From assembly GCF_000471905.2 (NCBI RefSeq), contig NW_006497560.1, positions 2,176,972-2,240,971 of the forward strand: DNA of 64,000 nucleotides. The letters are read 5' to 3'. The stretch's first letter is position 1. Every line of letters begins with the position of its first letter. The notes under the pieces are model-generated. The model had not been told where the DNA came from. It was given only the letters and a program-made list of their open reading frames with translations, and ran no database searches. Positions 1 to 10,559 of this stretch are shown here, piece by piece. The position numbers were made by a program, and so were the translations under genes. This DNA comes from Amborella trichopoda (taxonomy: Eukaryota; Streptophyta; Magnoliopsida; Amborellales; Amborellaceae).

Positions 1-815
1 TATGTAGATGACTTGGTGGTAAAATCCAAAGAGAAGGATGCTCACATGATAGACCTTCAAAAGGTATTCGAGCGACTATGCCGTCATCAACTTAAAATGA
101 ACCCGTTGAAATGTGATTTTGGAGTGCGTTAGGGAATGTTCTTGGGGTTCATTATCAGACATCAAAGGCTTGAAGTTGAACCAGTCCTGATCAAGGCTAT
201 CCAAGAAATACCGTCCCCAATTGCGAGAGCTACACTCTCTTCAATGGCAGCTAGCGTATATCCACATGTTTATCTCAAACCTCTCGGGTCGCTGCAGGCC
301 ATTCATGCACCTGTTGAAGAAGGATACCCCATTCATCTGGGATGAAGCATGTCAGGTAGCCTTGATGATATCTAGCATTATTTACTCAATCCTCCAATAC
401 TCTCTACACCGATATTGGGAAGACCTCTCTACATGACTGCTCTAGACATGTCACTCAGGGCATTGTTGGTACAAAATAATGACAAGGGAAAAGAAACGGC
501 ACTGTACTATCTCAGCCGTATGATGCAAGGGGCCGAGAAGAATTATCCCCCCATAGAGAAGATGTGCTTGGCCCTGATCTTCACAGTACAAAATCTTCGC
601 CACTATGTACTTGGTCATGAAGTGAAACTGATATCAAAAGCATATCCTGTAAAGTTCCTCATGACACGCCCATATTTGTCAGGGCGCCTTGCTAAGTGGG
701 CCTTATTGCTGATGGAATTCGATATCACGTATGTCCCACAAAAGGCCATCAAGGGCCAGGCCTTTGCTGATTTTCTTGCAGCACACCCCGTACCGATGGA
801 ATCCCCGTTATGAAG
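1..815 (+). pseudogene. Reverse transcriptase C-terminal part and RNase H (copy 0 pol)
   Basis: The RT catalytic block reads YVDDLVVKSKEKDAHM at the window start, followed by the thumb signature RHQLKMNPLKCDFGV. The RNase H domain (about 415-815) carries KETALYYLSRMMQGAEKNYP and FDITYVPQKAIKGQAFADFL, both characteristic of Tat-lineage Ty3/gypsy. The protein would act in copying element RNA to DNA inside cytoplasmic particles. It is a fossil with several breaks; the N-terminal RT part lies left of the window. Confidence 0.9.
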
Positions 816-854
816 TGATCTCCTTGACGAAGAATTATTTCGTGCAGAGCTTGC

Positions 855-1410
855 TCATGCATGGGAATTGTACTTCGACGGAGCCTTCCAATCAGACCGA
901 GGAGGCACCGGGATGGTATTCCTTACCCCGAAAGGAGGAGTATTGCCACTTTCTTTCTCCGTCACTGAGGTCGGTTCTCCTAACGAGGCAGAATATCAGG
1001 CCCTTAGAATTGGGTTGGAGATAACCTTTGACTTAGACTTGGAGCAGCTCAAGTTCTATGGCAACTTTGAATTGGTTATCCGACAGCTCAAAGGGATCTA
1101 TGACTTGAGAAAAGACACTCTCAAGCCTTATCACGACATTCGAAAATCGTAAATCGCCTAGTTTGAGGATGTATCCTTGAGTCACATCCTCAGAAGGCTA
1201 AACTCGCAGATTGACGCACTTGCAAAACTCGGGGCTACAATTCAATTATCCTCATCAAGGCCCACGCTTGTTTGGGTGGCAAAATGGAGACACATTGAAC
1301 TAAGAACCGAGATAGACGCGGATGATGAGAGAAATATCTTCCCCGAGTGCTCTCCTTATCCATTCGGAGCACTTCTATCAGCTAAAGAAGTAATTAAGAC
1401 TGAATAAGAA
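855..1410 (+). pseudogene. Archaeal-type second RNase H domain (copy 0 pol)
   Basis: The stretch begins LYFDGAFQSDRGGTGMV and continues with PNEAEYQALRIGLEI and FGNFELVIRQLKG-like blocks (here YGNFELVIRQLKG), then LNSQIDALAKLGAT. That order (DGA, NEAEY, D/N-x-ELV, DALAKLG) is the archaeal-type RNase H that follows the ordinary RNase H in plant Tat elements and is diagnostic of the lineage. Broken fossil. Confidence 0.88.
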
Positions 1411-1469
1411 ATGACACAGAATCAGGAAGCTAAGGTTTGAAACCAAGAATCAGAGTTCTTTGACCCAAT

Positions 1470-2745
1470 ATGCGTGGAAATTGAGCCGGTAGAAGACTGG
1501 AGAGAGCCCATCACTAGTTTCCTAAAACATGATAGGCTCACAGAAGATCGTGCCGAATACATCAGTGTACGTAGAATGTCTACCAAGTATACCCTCCTTG
1601 AAGGAGATGTTCTCTTCAGATGGTCATTTGACAGTATTCTTCTTAGATGTGTGGACGTGCAAGAAGCAAATAAGGTGTTAAAAGAAGTATACGCAAGAAT
1701 TTGTGGACTACACCAATCCAATCCGAAGCTGTATGAACGGATACACAGATTGGGTATTGTTGGCCTTTCATGATTGCTGATTCCTTAAACTATGCTAAAA
1801 CATGTCAGGTGTGCCAAATACATTAAAGCCTTGTTCATCAACCTCCAGAGCCTTTACACCCTACAATAGCGTCATGGCCCGTTTCGTAATGGGGTATGGA
1901 CATTGTAAGGCCTATTGTCCCTACTTTGGGAATGGGTCATGTCTTTATTCTAGATGCAACATATTATTTCTCTAAGTGGGCTAAAGGATTCCCCCTTAAG
2001 CATGTTCCCGGGACAACAGTGGCCAACTTCATTTGACATCACATTATATAATAGTTTGGAGTGCTTGATGGGATTATATCTGACAATGGCCCTCAATTTC
2101 GAAGACATCATATTGATCGCTTGGTTAACCAATATGGGTTCGAGTGGAAGTACTCGACAATGTACCACCCTCGGGTGAATGGATTGGTTGAGGCCTTCAA
2201 TAAAACCTTGTGCAACGTTTCGGTATCAAAGACGAAGAAGAATTGACACTAGAAGCTTCCTGAAGCCGTGTCGGCCTATCGCATTACCACAAGAAATGCC
2301 ACCGAATCTACCCCTTACTCCCTAGTCTATGGGGGTGAAGCAGTTTTACCTCTTGAAATCCAAATCCCTTCATTGCGTGACGCTATACATCAAGGAATAA
2401 CAAAAGACGAGAGGTCAAACTTCGGTATTAAAAATTAGATGCACTCGATGAAAATAGCTTAGAGGCTCCGCAGAACCTTGAACTCAACCAAGGGAGAATG
2501 AAGAGGGCTTTTGATAAGTCAGTCAAGGTCCGCTCATTCGCCCGTGGGGATAAAGTTCTAGTTGTCAAAAGGCCGATTGTTATGCATGGCCGGCGTAAGG
2601 GGAAGTTTGAACCCAACTGGGAAGGTCCCTTTATAGTAAAAAAGTTTCACCAAATGGAGCCTACATACTAACACATCGTAATGGAGAAGAGGCAATGCCC
2701 CCTATCAACGGGTGCTACCTAAAGAAGTACTATCCATGATGCATA
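1470..2745 (+). pseudogene. Integrase with GPY/F-type C-terminus (copy 0 pol)
   Basis: A degenerate zinc-binding N-terminus (about 1690-1825, ending KTCQVCQ-like) is followed by the catalytic core, seen as FEWKYSTMYHPRVNGLVEAF (about 2130-2200) and TPYSLVYGGEAVLPLEIQIP (about 2310-2370). The C-terminal module reads RPIVMHGRRKGKFEP followed by WEGPFIVKK, the GPY/F type. Integrase inserts element DNA into chromosomes. Around ten breaks in all; non-functional. Confidence 0.88.
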
Positions 2746-3520
2746 TTCAAGAAAAGAGACTCAACGCAAAGCAAGAAAAATAGTCCAAACAAATTCTAAC
2801 TCTTTTTATTTAAAGAATAAAAATGAGTTACAAGTTACAAGTTACAAGCCAAAAAGCCCATTATTAGGGAGGTTACAAGTCTCTTGTATTTGAGAAAAAG
2901 AGAACAGTTGACAGCAAAAGTGTTGCTCTTGCATATGAGGATAAGAGGAGGGTTACAAACCAAAACTTGCAGGGTTGCTCTTGCATTTGAGGATAAGAGG
3001 ACGGTTATAGACCAAAGAAACACTCTCATCATGAACAAGAAGAAAAAGCACTTGGAGAGTCAGCTTCAATTCATCTGATGAGTATATCAAACATACAAAG
3101 CAGACGTCTCTGGCAAGGAACTATCCAATGATGAAGAGCATACCCTGTTCACAGGGGATGCCCTTCCACGTAACAATATGGACTTCACTATTGTGCTGGA
3201 GGACTTGGCATCCAACGGGCATCATAAGCCAGGCATTACCGCTCTTCACCGCCCTTGCTTACCCACGTCAATGATGTGCATGAACATCACAGCACATGAC
3301 TCATCGTCGTGCTCAATAATTCCCACATACGACTCATTGCGGCATGTCAGCAACATCGTGCGCATCACGATGCTGACCATCCACTGATATGCGTCGTCTG
3401 AGGCCAGAGCTGACTATGTCTTCCAAAGGCTAGCATCGATTGTGCGGCTAACTTCTAATGCTGGCTATCTTTATTGAGGATCAGCGCCGGCTGTGTTTCT
3501 AAAAAGGTTAGCACCAGCTG
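2746..3520 (+). other. 3' noncoding region and start of U3, copy 0
   Basis: No gene. The stretch begins with a short ACAAGTT repeat (2828-2850), then a 51-bp direct duplication (2922-2972 and 2973-3023, unit with GTTGCTCTTGCAT and AGGATAAGAGGA). From about 3100 it matches the reverse complement of 21640-22030, including the block around the repeated GTTCACAGGG. I could not fix the polypurine tract or the U3 start. Confidence 0.65.
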
Positions 3521-3905
3521 CGATGGGTCTCCGCCATCCATGAAGAGAAAAGAGAAAACATGGACGACGATGGGTCTCCATCGTCCATGACAAAGGGAAA
3601 AGGTGAGAGAAAACATGGACGACGATCAGTTTCCACCGTCCATGATAAAGAAAAGAGGAGAGAGAAAACATGGACAGCGATGGGTCTCCGCCATCCATGA
3701 CAAATAAAAGAGAAAACATGGACGGCGATGGGGTTCCACTGTCGATGATAGGAGAGAGAAAAGAAAGAAACATGGACGACGATGGGCTTCCTCCATTCAT
3801 GACAGGAGAGAGAGAAGGGAAATAAACATGGACGGTGATGGGGTTTTGCCGTTCATGACAAGAAGGGGAGGAACATAGACAGTGACCCAAGCCACTCGGG
3901 TTAAG
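3521..3905. repeat. Hairpin minisatellite of U5, copy A (~55 bp x ~7)
   Basis: Units begin TGGACGRCGATGG and close with CCATCGTCCATGA, so each can fold on itself (for example TGGACGA with TCGTCCA). Units are separated by purine-rich spacers ending in GAAAACA. Spacing is about 48-57 bp over about seven units. The open frames here are by-products of the repeat. Confidence 0.8.
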
Positions 3906-3959
3906 TCCCAGATTACTATGCATGCTTCAAGAGAAACAAAGTATGATACTCAGTGATAG

Positions 3960-4420
3960 GCTCTGCCGTGCATGAATGAAGAAGGGAGAGAAAGGAGGGA
4001 ATATGGAGAAAGAAAGAAGAGAGAGATTATGAAAGAGAAGAAGGAGAAAGGAAGGAAATGAGAGAGAGAGAAGGAAAGGAAGTAGAGAAAAAGAAGAAAA
4101 AAGGGGATGAAAAACACGCACGGAGATGGCCCATTGCAAAGGTATAGAGAGAAGAGCGAGAAACAAAAAGAGGAGGATAGAGAAAGAGATAGAGATAGAG
4201 AAAAGAAGAGAGAGATAGAGAGATGAGAAGAGGAGAGAGAAAAAGAGAGATGAGAGGAGGAGAGAGAAAGAGAGAAATGAGAGGACAAGAGAAAGAGAGA
4301 AAAGGGAGGAGGAGAGAAAAAGAGAGAGATGAGAGGAGAAGAGAGAAAGAGAGAAGAGAGGAAGAGAGAGAAAGAGGGAAGAGAGAAAATAAGAGGAGAG
4401 AGAAAGTTACCTTCACCAAA
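3960..4420. repeat. GA-rich low-complexity tract, copy A
   Basis: Almost pure AGAGAG/GAAA purine sequence with a few interruptions, ending at the conserved GGTACC-containing junction near 4420. It sits in U5 in element sense and corresponds to the GA tracts of the other copies. No gene. Confidence 0.85.
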
Positions 4421-4495
4421 TGGTACCAGACTTTCTATTCTCTCTCCACTCTCTCTCTTGGACGTGCCCATAATCTCAATGTAAAACTCTCAAAG

Positions 4496-4547
4496 TTTAT
4501 TCATCATCGCGGAACCTTTTACGATTAGGTCTAGCATGTATTTATAG
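4496..4547 (-). promoter_or_regulatory. LTR TATA box and polyadenylation signal, copy A
   Basis: On the - strand, CTATAAATA (4539-4547) is followed after about 40 bases by AATAAA (4496-4501). A TATA box and polyadenylation signal this close together mark the U3/R region of plant LTRs. The same arrangement, at the same place relative to the conserved CCCATGTTTGG block, recurs in copies C, D, E and F, which supports the assignment. Confidence 0.7.
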
Positions 4548-4549
4548 AA

Positions 4550-6827
4550 TTGAGCCCAAACATGGGTGTATGCCCAAAATCTTGCCTAATTGATGATAAT
4601 TATAATATATTTGAATTAAAGAAAAATCTAAAAATGGGTGTAAAATGACAGTTTTGCCCCTGCCAAATAATATATGAAATTCCAAACAATCCCTGCTACT
4701 GCCCTAGAACGTACGTGATCTTCCATGGCTGATTCAGAGTTGCTCTGGCACCCGTTCGACAAAAATATGATTACTTTCTTGTTGGGCTCGGCATGACAAC
4801 CGATTTGATACCAACTTCGAGCCACGAATCACATTTTTAGGCCACGATCATGCAACTCAAAATTTTCATGAATCTTGAAAACTTCAGATCAATGGTGTGC
4901 TCATGTTTAGATGTTTTTCTCTGATTGATTTGTTGGATTGCACTGAGCATGCCGTCATGATGATGTTGTAACAAACGCAGCTGGATTTTGTATCCGAATG
5001 AAGATTTTACAATCCTTGTGTTTTGGCCGGAATATGAAATCTGACGACCAAAATTTATAGTAACTTTATTGACTTCATGTACGAAATCTGACTGTCCATA
5101 ATGCACAAGGTTCAGACCAATAGTATTCCTGGACCTTACGCATGCGATGGAACTGGTTTCTCGTTGATCTGATATGTGAGCGTCGTGATATGATCGCACG
5201 AGCGAGACGTGTCACTGCTGAGTTTCCTGCAACTTTCTTCATGAATCACCAACTTCTCTCTAGTTTTTACCCTTGTTTGGCCATCGTCACGGGTAGTGCC
5301 ACATATCAAAATGCTCGTCTTGATGAGATGAACACACTCACAAAATTTGAGCATGATCTGAGTCAAAACGAGTAAGATACGAGTCTTCAAAGTTGCTGCT
5401 CATTACTAGGCAAACCAATCTCCTTTAATGGAGATTGTTGTAGGGAGGCCGAACGGGAATAGCGTGCGGCTTATCCCTTTCTAATGTTTCACCTATAAGT
5501 GTCCTAGGACGGTCGATTAAGTCGAAACTTGACCCCAAGGGGTTTTTGACCGTGTCAGATCCAATTGCGGTGGTCCCCTAGCTATTGTGGTGGTCCGTTG
5601 CAGGGTGCTAGAGGCTGATTTTTCTAAAATTGTTTCCTTGTCTGCACTGCCTTAGATATGTCGGTTGCGACAAAACTTTGCTGGTGGCCTTTCGGAGTTC
5701 TTAGGAGTATTGAGACTGTCAAGAGCTCCACTGTATGTCAGGGCTTTATTAACTGACATCTCTTTTATTCCGCATTGGGGACCCAAGTTGTTGAAAAATG
5801 TGTTCAAACAACGTGCCCCGCAGAACGTTGTGCTTCTAGAGAAGCGAGAAGGACAACATTCAAAAAAATTCCTCGGCTTTATGACTTTTTTCTTCCTAGC
5901 CACAAGACCATGTGAATGTCGAGGACATATCCACGCAATGTTATAACTAGGATGCTCAGACGTTTTGATGAAATGTATAGGTCAATCCGTGGAGACTTTA
6001 GGGGGGAGAAGAGACTTTTTTTAGGGATCTTGTCGATCTCCTCACTCTCAAGGGACGGTTTGTGATTTTGGATGGTTTGCTGAAGGGCCTTCGATTGGCG
6101 GTCGTCTGCTTTATGCACCAGAATGTCCTTAGGGGGCAGGGTACCTCATTTTCATGGTGGCCAACTTTGGGATCAACCCTGCTATCTGCCAGCATTATCA
6201 AGAAGTGGGATACCTCTCTTCTTTGTTCGAGGTGACCCCTGAGGGCTCAATCCTGGTTGCTGCATAACAGGTCCAAGGTCTGGCTGACTTAGCCTTCTTG
6301 GGGAGTCTTCAACATCTTGGAACGCGTTAGTGACCTCCTGGGAATGGTGCTCTTCTTCATGAGACTTGTCTTACCTTCTTGGTGCGTCTTCTGTCCTTCT
6401 AGTCCTTTCGTGAACGGACTCAGGCTGTCGAATTATTTCCTTGATGCTTGTCTTTCTGGGTTCTGGTATCAAGGCTTTTTGACACCATTATTTTTCTTTT
6501 TAATGCGAGCTGAAGCCGCTCATGAAGCATGTGTTGCATCAACCTGCTTATTGGTCCATGCGTCCTTTATGGAGTTTCACTTGGACTTGGGAAGTAACGC
6601 CATCGAAACAGTTCTCACCAACCTCCTTTTATTTGAGGCTCCTTTACCCATGACCTTACAACCATGTCTGCTCTTTTCATTCATTTTTACTCTCGGTGCC
6701 CTTACAAGTTTCCACTGTGCCCAGGTTTTTAATTTCACGAAACTCTCTTCCTACATGGTTTGGTGACCATACCCGTCGGTCATTTTTACTCATGGCGTTC
6801 CCCTGTCTAGGAATACACCATGCCCAT
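4550..6827 (-). other. U3 unique modules, copy A
   Basis: No gene. This is a chain of short conserved blocks that recur in order in the other LTRs: the GGCTCGGCATGAC block (about 4780), the CTTTCTTCATGAATCACCAA block (about 5230), the GGGAATAGCGTGCGGC block (about 5455), CTTCGAGAGAAG-like (about 5840), AGACTTTAGGGGGGAGAAGA (about 5995) and CATTTTTACTCATGGCGTTC (about 6780). Short open frames here lack any recognisable domain. Confidence 0.6.
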
Positions 6828-6877
6828 TATTTTTTTTTTTATTTTATTTTTTTATTTTTTTATTTTTTTATTTTTTT
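6828..6877. repeat. T-rich microsatellite
   Basis: Runs of T with single A interruptions, following CACCATGCCCATTA. Shorter T-runs sit at the same place in the other LTRs (about 18470, 31820, 42160 and 54508), so this is an expanded copy of a fixed feature. Confidence 0.9.
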
Positions 6878-7304
6878 AGGGTCATGCCTATGGGACCTGT
6901 GCAATGCCTTTTAACGTCATGCGGCCAGGACGTGCACTATGGTTTAAGGTCATATAGCTTGGACCGTGGTGGAGATGAATGACAGTCTGTGGAGGCCATG
7001 GAGTGAGTATGGCGGTGGTTTAACTCAGTTTGGGGGAATGACATGAGGCTGCCTGTGAAAGATGGATGATGTTGGTATGAAGGTAGAAAGTGGTGACCCA
7101 CTAGTCGACAACAAGTATGGATGGCGGAATGGGTCACCGTTTGTGAGTGTGGGTGAGACTCACTCGAGAATGATGAATGGTAATGAAGTGAATGGATTCA
7201 TTGAGGAGTTTGATGAAGGTGGTGCGCGCACACGAATGGGTCGGTTAAGGGAGGCATGCGTGAAGACGCATGTAAAGGACATGTGTGCATGCATGAGGGT
7301 GTGT

Positions 7305-7820
7305 TGACGGTCATGCCTCCAGGACCTGGGCAAAGCAGTTTAAGGTCATGAGGCCAGGACCGTGGCTACGCAATTTAAATTCATGCGACCAGGACCGTGC
7401 AGTTTATGATAGTGCAACTAGACCTCCGCTACAAGTTAAGGTCGTATAGTGTGGACCATGGCTATGCATTTTAAAGTCACGTAGCTAGGACCATGTAGTT
7501 TATGGTCGTGCAACTAGACCTTTTTAAGGTCATGCAGCTAGGACCATACAGTTTAAGATCGTATTATTAGACCTTCACTATAGTTTATGGTCATGTAGTA
7601 TGGCCATGTAGTTTAGGGTCATGCACGTAGACCACCGCTATAGTTTAAGGTCACATAGTTTGGACCATACAGTTTAAGGTGGTACACATAGAATGCCGCT
7701 ACAGTTTACGGTCATATAGTTTGGACCATGCAGTTTAGGGTCGTGCACTTAGACCACCGCTATAGTTTAAGGTCATATTGTTTGGACCATGCAGTTTAAG
7801 GTCGTGCACCTAGACCATAG
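7305..7820. repeat. GGTC...GACC dyad array of U3, copy A
   Basis: Half-units of about 30-36 bp, each of the form (G)GTC, 9-10 bases, GACC, linked by GCAGTTTAA-type spacers. The inner bases alternate between ATGCAACTA-like and ATATAGTTTG-like. The 6960-7304 stretch just left of it is single-copy sequence shared by the other LTRs, without a recognisable gene. Confidence 0.75.
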
Positions 7821-7849
7821 TGCGGGTTTCCATGTAGATGTAGCTTCAT

Positions 7850-8240
7850 GGGGAATAGAAGCATGGATGACAATCTGACTCCCTGGGGATCAAATGATTA
7901 AAGCCATACACAAGCAGAGGGCTTAGATGGAGATGGTAAACAGAAGCGAACTTTGCCAAGGATTTGGGGACAAGGATCACTCTCTAGAGGTGAAAAATGA
8001 GACTCCATGGAGAATGGGCTTATGGAAGGTAATCCTACTCCTTGGGGATAAGATAGCAAAGGAATAATAACTTAGTGCAAAACAGACCCACATGAGATTG
8101 AAGAGGTAAGAATAACCCTAATTTCACTGGGGATGGCTTCTATTGAGGATGAGGGATAGTGGCCTTCTCCTGACTCCATTGGGGATGACAGATCACAGCT
8201 TGGGTGCAACTCCACTAGGGATAGTGGTAGGACACACACG
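7850..8240. repeat. CTCC..TGGGGAT interspersed repeat of U3, copy A
   Basis: The motif GACTCCnnnGGGGAT recurs every 40-70 bases with variable filler. The same zone follows the GGTC/GACC array in copies B, E and F. No gene. Confidence 0.65.
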
Positions 8241-8364
8241 GCGGCAACCAAGTCCTAGCACACAGGTGCTAGCATGGGGAACATAACACACACAGTGGTC
8301 GTCATGGGCGACAGTAGTATTGTCGTGCACAGCGTTAGCAATCGCCAGTGACACGTGTGACGTT

Positions 8365-8595
8365 GATCACATGTGGCGATAGTCTTGAAAACACGGCCGG
8401 TGTTAACCTTTGAAAACATAGCCGATGTTAACCTTTGAAAACACAGCTGGCGTTGAGTATTGACAAACACAGCCTTTGACAAAACACAGCCGGTGCTAGC
8501 CTTTGAGAACACAACTGGCGCTAGGCCTTGGCTAGGTCTTAACAAACACAATCGGCACTAGCTTTGACGAACACAGCCGACGTTGGTATGAGTTC
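8365..8595. repeat. CAGCCGGCGCTAG minisatellite of U3, copy A (first tract)
   Basis: Loose repeat of ACACAGCCGGTGCTAGCCTTTGA-type units (each under about 30 bp). The core AGCCGGCGCT is nearly its own reverse complement. A second tract lies at 9545-9850. Confidence 0.7.
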
Positions 8596-8778
8596 GGGCC
8601 TTGGGCCTGACTAGACCCGGTCTTGGTCCATTTGGCCATTGGTGCTACATGGGCGGTGACAGCAACCTATGCACGGGCTTCGGGTGGAGCCCAACCCGGT
8701 CAGGCCCATCGTCGTTTGTCCTTCAGGGACCTGACTGGCATTCTCAGCTCGTCAGGGGTACTTCGAGGAGGTTCTTGC

Positions 8779-8799
8779 TATATAAGGGGGTAAACCCCT
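8779..8799 (+). promoter_or_regulatory. Antisense promoter-like module in U3, copy A
   Basis: TATATAAG (8779-8786) on the + strand is followed at once by a small G/C dyad, AGGGGGTAAACCCCT. About 100 bases upstream are conserved with copies B (20570-20657) and E (43920-44013), including CATCGTCGTTTG and a GAGGGGTA-like block. It points opposite to the element genes. Start of transcription not shown; inference from TATA, dyad and conservation. Confidence 0.5.
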
Positions 8800-9544
8800 A
8801 TTTCACCATTTGTACCTTTGGGTAAAACAACCAGGGCATTTTAGCATTGAGAGAGAGATAGCGGGAAGCTTCTGGCTAGAAGTCCGACAAGGAACACAGG
8901 ACACTCGTGTGAGGGTTGCAGGATTCTTCTGGTGAGAGTGCGAGAAATTCCGATAGGACACTCGCAGGGGAGTGGTTGTAGTGGTCTGTCGGTGATAACT
9001 CCGGCAAAGAAAGTTCTGGCTGAGTCTCACAGGGAACAAGGGACATTCGTAGGGATTAATGTTGTTGGTCGGTCAGAGTTGAGGGAAGCAGGGGTTTTCA
9101 AGAGCTTTTTGGGGATTTGGACAGTGGTTTTGGGAGTATTTGAGAGGGGAAAAGGGGTGGAGGTTGTAGCAAGGTACTACCGGGAAAACTCTACTAGCTT
9201 TCGTGGGTTTTTCGAGAAGGAGAAGGGAAGGTGCAGCAGTGGGTTTTCAATGAGCAGAGAGGTTTCTCGGTGAGAAATCAAGAGTCATAGGGAGGCAAAT
9301 AGGCGCAGGTGGTAGACAAAGGGTCTCGGGGAAGGTAACGGTCGCTAGCAGCGAACGGTCACCAGAAGGTGAACAAACACATGGAGTTGAAGGGTCTCAA
9401 GGAGTTGAAAGGTCACTTGCAGCCAAAGGGACATGGGAATCAAAGGGTCGCAGGAAGACAAAGGGTCTTGAGGAGTTGAAAGGCCACTTGCTGGTAATCG
9501 AAGCATCATGAGCGAACACGCGTGACGATAAAGAACCAAGCCAG
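8800..9544 (+). other. Conserved stretch downstream of the antisense promoter, copy A
   Basis: No gene recognised. It carries GAGAGAGATAGCGGG and repeated TTTTCGAG/GGGTTTTC blocks that recur, with changes, downstream of the matching modules in copies B and E. It could be a 5' leader of an antisense transcript; this is inference only. Confidence 0.4.
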
Positions 9545-9850
9545 TGCTAGCCTTAGCCCCAGTCGGCATTAGCCCTTTACCAGATGCAGCCGATGTTACC
9601 CCTCGAAGTTACAGCCAGTGTTGGTCCTTGAAGACACAACCGACGTTTGCGCTTGGGAAATGCAACCAGTGTTGGGCCCTAGAAACACAGTCCGCATTGG
9701 TCCTCAAACATAGTTGGCACTAGTCTTTGGAAGACACAGTTGGCACTAGTCTTTGGAAGACACAGCTGGCGCTAGTCTTGTGCGGCACTAGCCATTGCCT
9801 TAGTCACACATGACCAACAACCTGATGCACACAGCGTTAGTCACGCGTGA
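9545..9850. repeat. CAGCCGGCGCTAG minisatellite of U3, copy A (second tract)
   Basis: Units such as ACACAGTTGGCACTAGTCTT and GCAGCCGATGTTACC repeat about every 25-35 bases, as in the 8365-8595 tract. The matching tract of copy B is at 21360-21650. Confidence 0.7.
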
Positions 9851-10470
9851 CAGTTACTGTTCGCTCGACGATCCTTTCATGAACGGCAGCAAGTCGTGCC
9901 CAGCTGAGTTGCACTCAGTAATGATCGTGCATGGTGATGACTTGATCAGGCCAAAGGTGATGACCAATGGTAAAGCCTGGCTTATAGAATCTGTTGAAGA
10001 TTAAGTCCTCAAGCACAATTGTGAACTCCATGTTGTTCAGTGGAAGGGCCCTCACTGTGAACAGGGTATACTGTCCATCATAGGCTTATTCCTTGCTAGA
10101 GAAGTCTACTTTGTATGTTTGATATACTCGATCAAAGCGCTTCCACCTTCTTCTAATGTGAGAGTGACTTTTGGCAAGTAACCGTCCTCTCCTCAGATGC
10201 ATGGGCAATGCTAAGTTCAGCCTCTTCTGATGTGAGGTCAAGTTTTGGCCTGTAACCGTCTTATTTTCCTCAGATGCAAGGGTAACGCTAAGCTCAACCA
10301 TTTTCTTATCCTCGGATGCAAGAGCAATGCTTCAGCACAACTACTCTCTTTTCCTCAGATGCAAGAGCAATGGTTCATAATAGATTTGTAACCTCTCTAA
10401 TAATGGGCTTTTTGGCTTGTAATCCCTTCTAATGAAATGAAAGAGTTTAAATTTCGTTCGAACTATCTTG
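9851..10470 (-). other. 3' noncoding region of pol copy A, with tandem repeat
   Basis: No gene. It matches 21650-22340 and the reverse complement of 2746-3450. Between about 10140 and 10375 a unit of 45-60 bp with CCTCAGATGCAAGAGCAATG is repeated about four times. The U3/internal boundary probably lies near the left edge but I cannot place it. Confidence 0.6.
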
Positions 10471-10559
10471 CTTCTTTTCTTTCCCCCTTTTTGTCTTACT
10501 TTTTATTCGTACTCCCTTTTACTGCTTATTGAGTCTTTTGAGAGCATATCAAGGGTAAT

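Larger units (their letters stand above)
1..3520 (+). mobile_element. Tat-lineage Ty3/gypsy element, 3' part (copy 0)
   Basis: This is the only Tat copy on the + strand. It enters the window inside the RT domain and runs through RNase H, archaeal-type RNase H, integrase and a 3' noncoding part. Its noncoding end matches, in reverse complement, the region 21640-22400 of the - strand copies. Near 3520 it stops in CAGCCGGCGCTG-type repeats and joins an oppositely oriented LTR. It is broken many times and looks old. Confidence 0.85.
3521..9850 (-). mobile_element. Long LTR, copy A
   Basis: In element sense (right to left) this holds a mosaic U3 with minisatellites, a TATA box with AATAAA, and an R/U5 made of a purine-rich tract plus hairpin repeats. 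The U5 terminus (TGGTTAGG on the + strand) is missing because the LTR is cut at about 3520 by an inverted junction with copy 0. The right boundary against the pol A 3' noncoding region is not resolved to the base. Confidence 0.6.

Noticed and set aside
3927-4471. Long open frames on both strands in the GA-rich tract (also 25671-25904, 28986-29366, 39330-39938)
   Set aside because: They are low-complexity by-products of purine repeats (S/L/F-rich or R/E/K-rich proteins), have no domain, and one runs through the N gap.
4800-4815. TTGGTATCAAATCG-type sequence on the - strand (also near 26228, 29658 and 52583), like the initiator-Met tRNA primer-binding site TGGTATCAGAGC
   Set aside because: Only the first eight bases match, and it lies upstream of the TATA box inside U3 in every copy, not beside an LTR end.
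5142-5375. Short frames in the U3 modules (5142-5375, 5665-5946, 6317-6766) as genes
   Set aside because: The equivalent segments in the other LTRs do not keep the same frames, as expected for noncoding LTR sequence.
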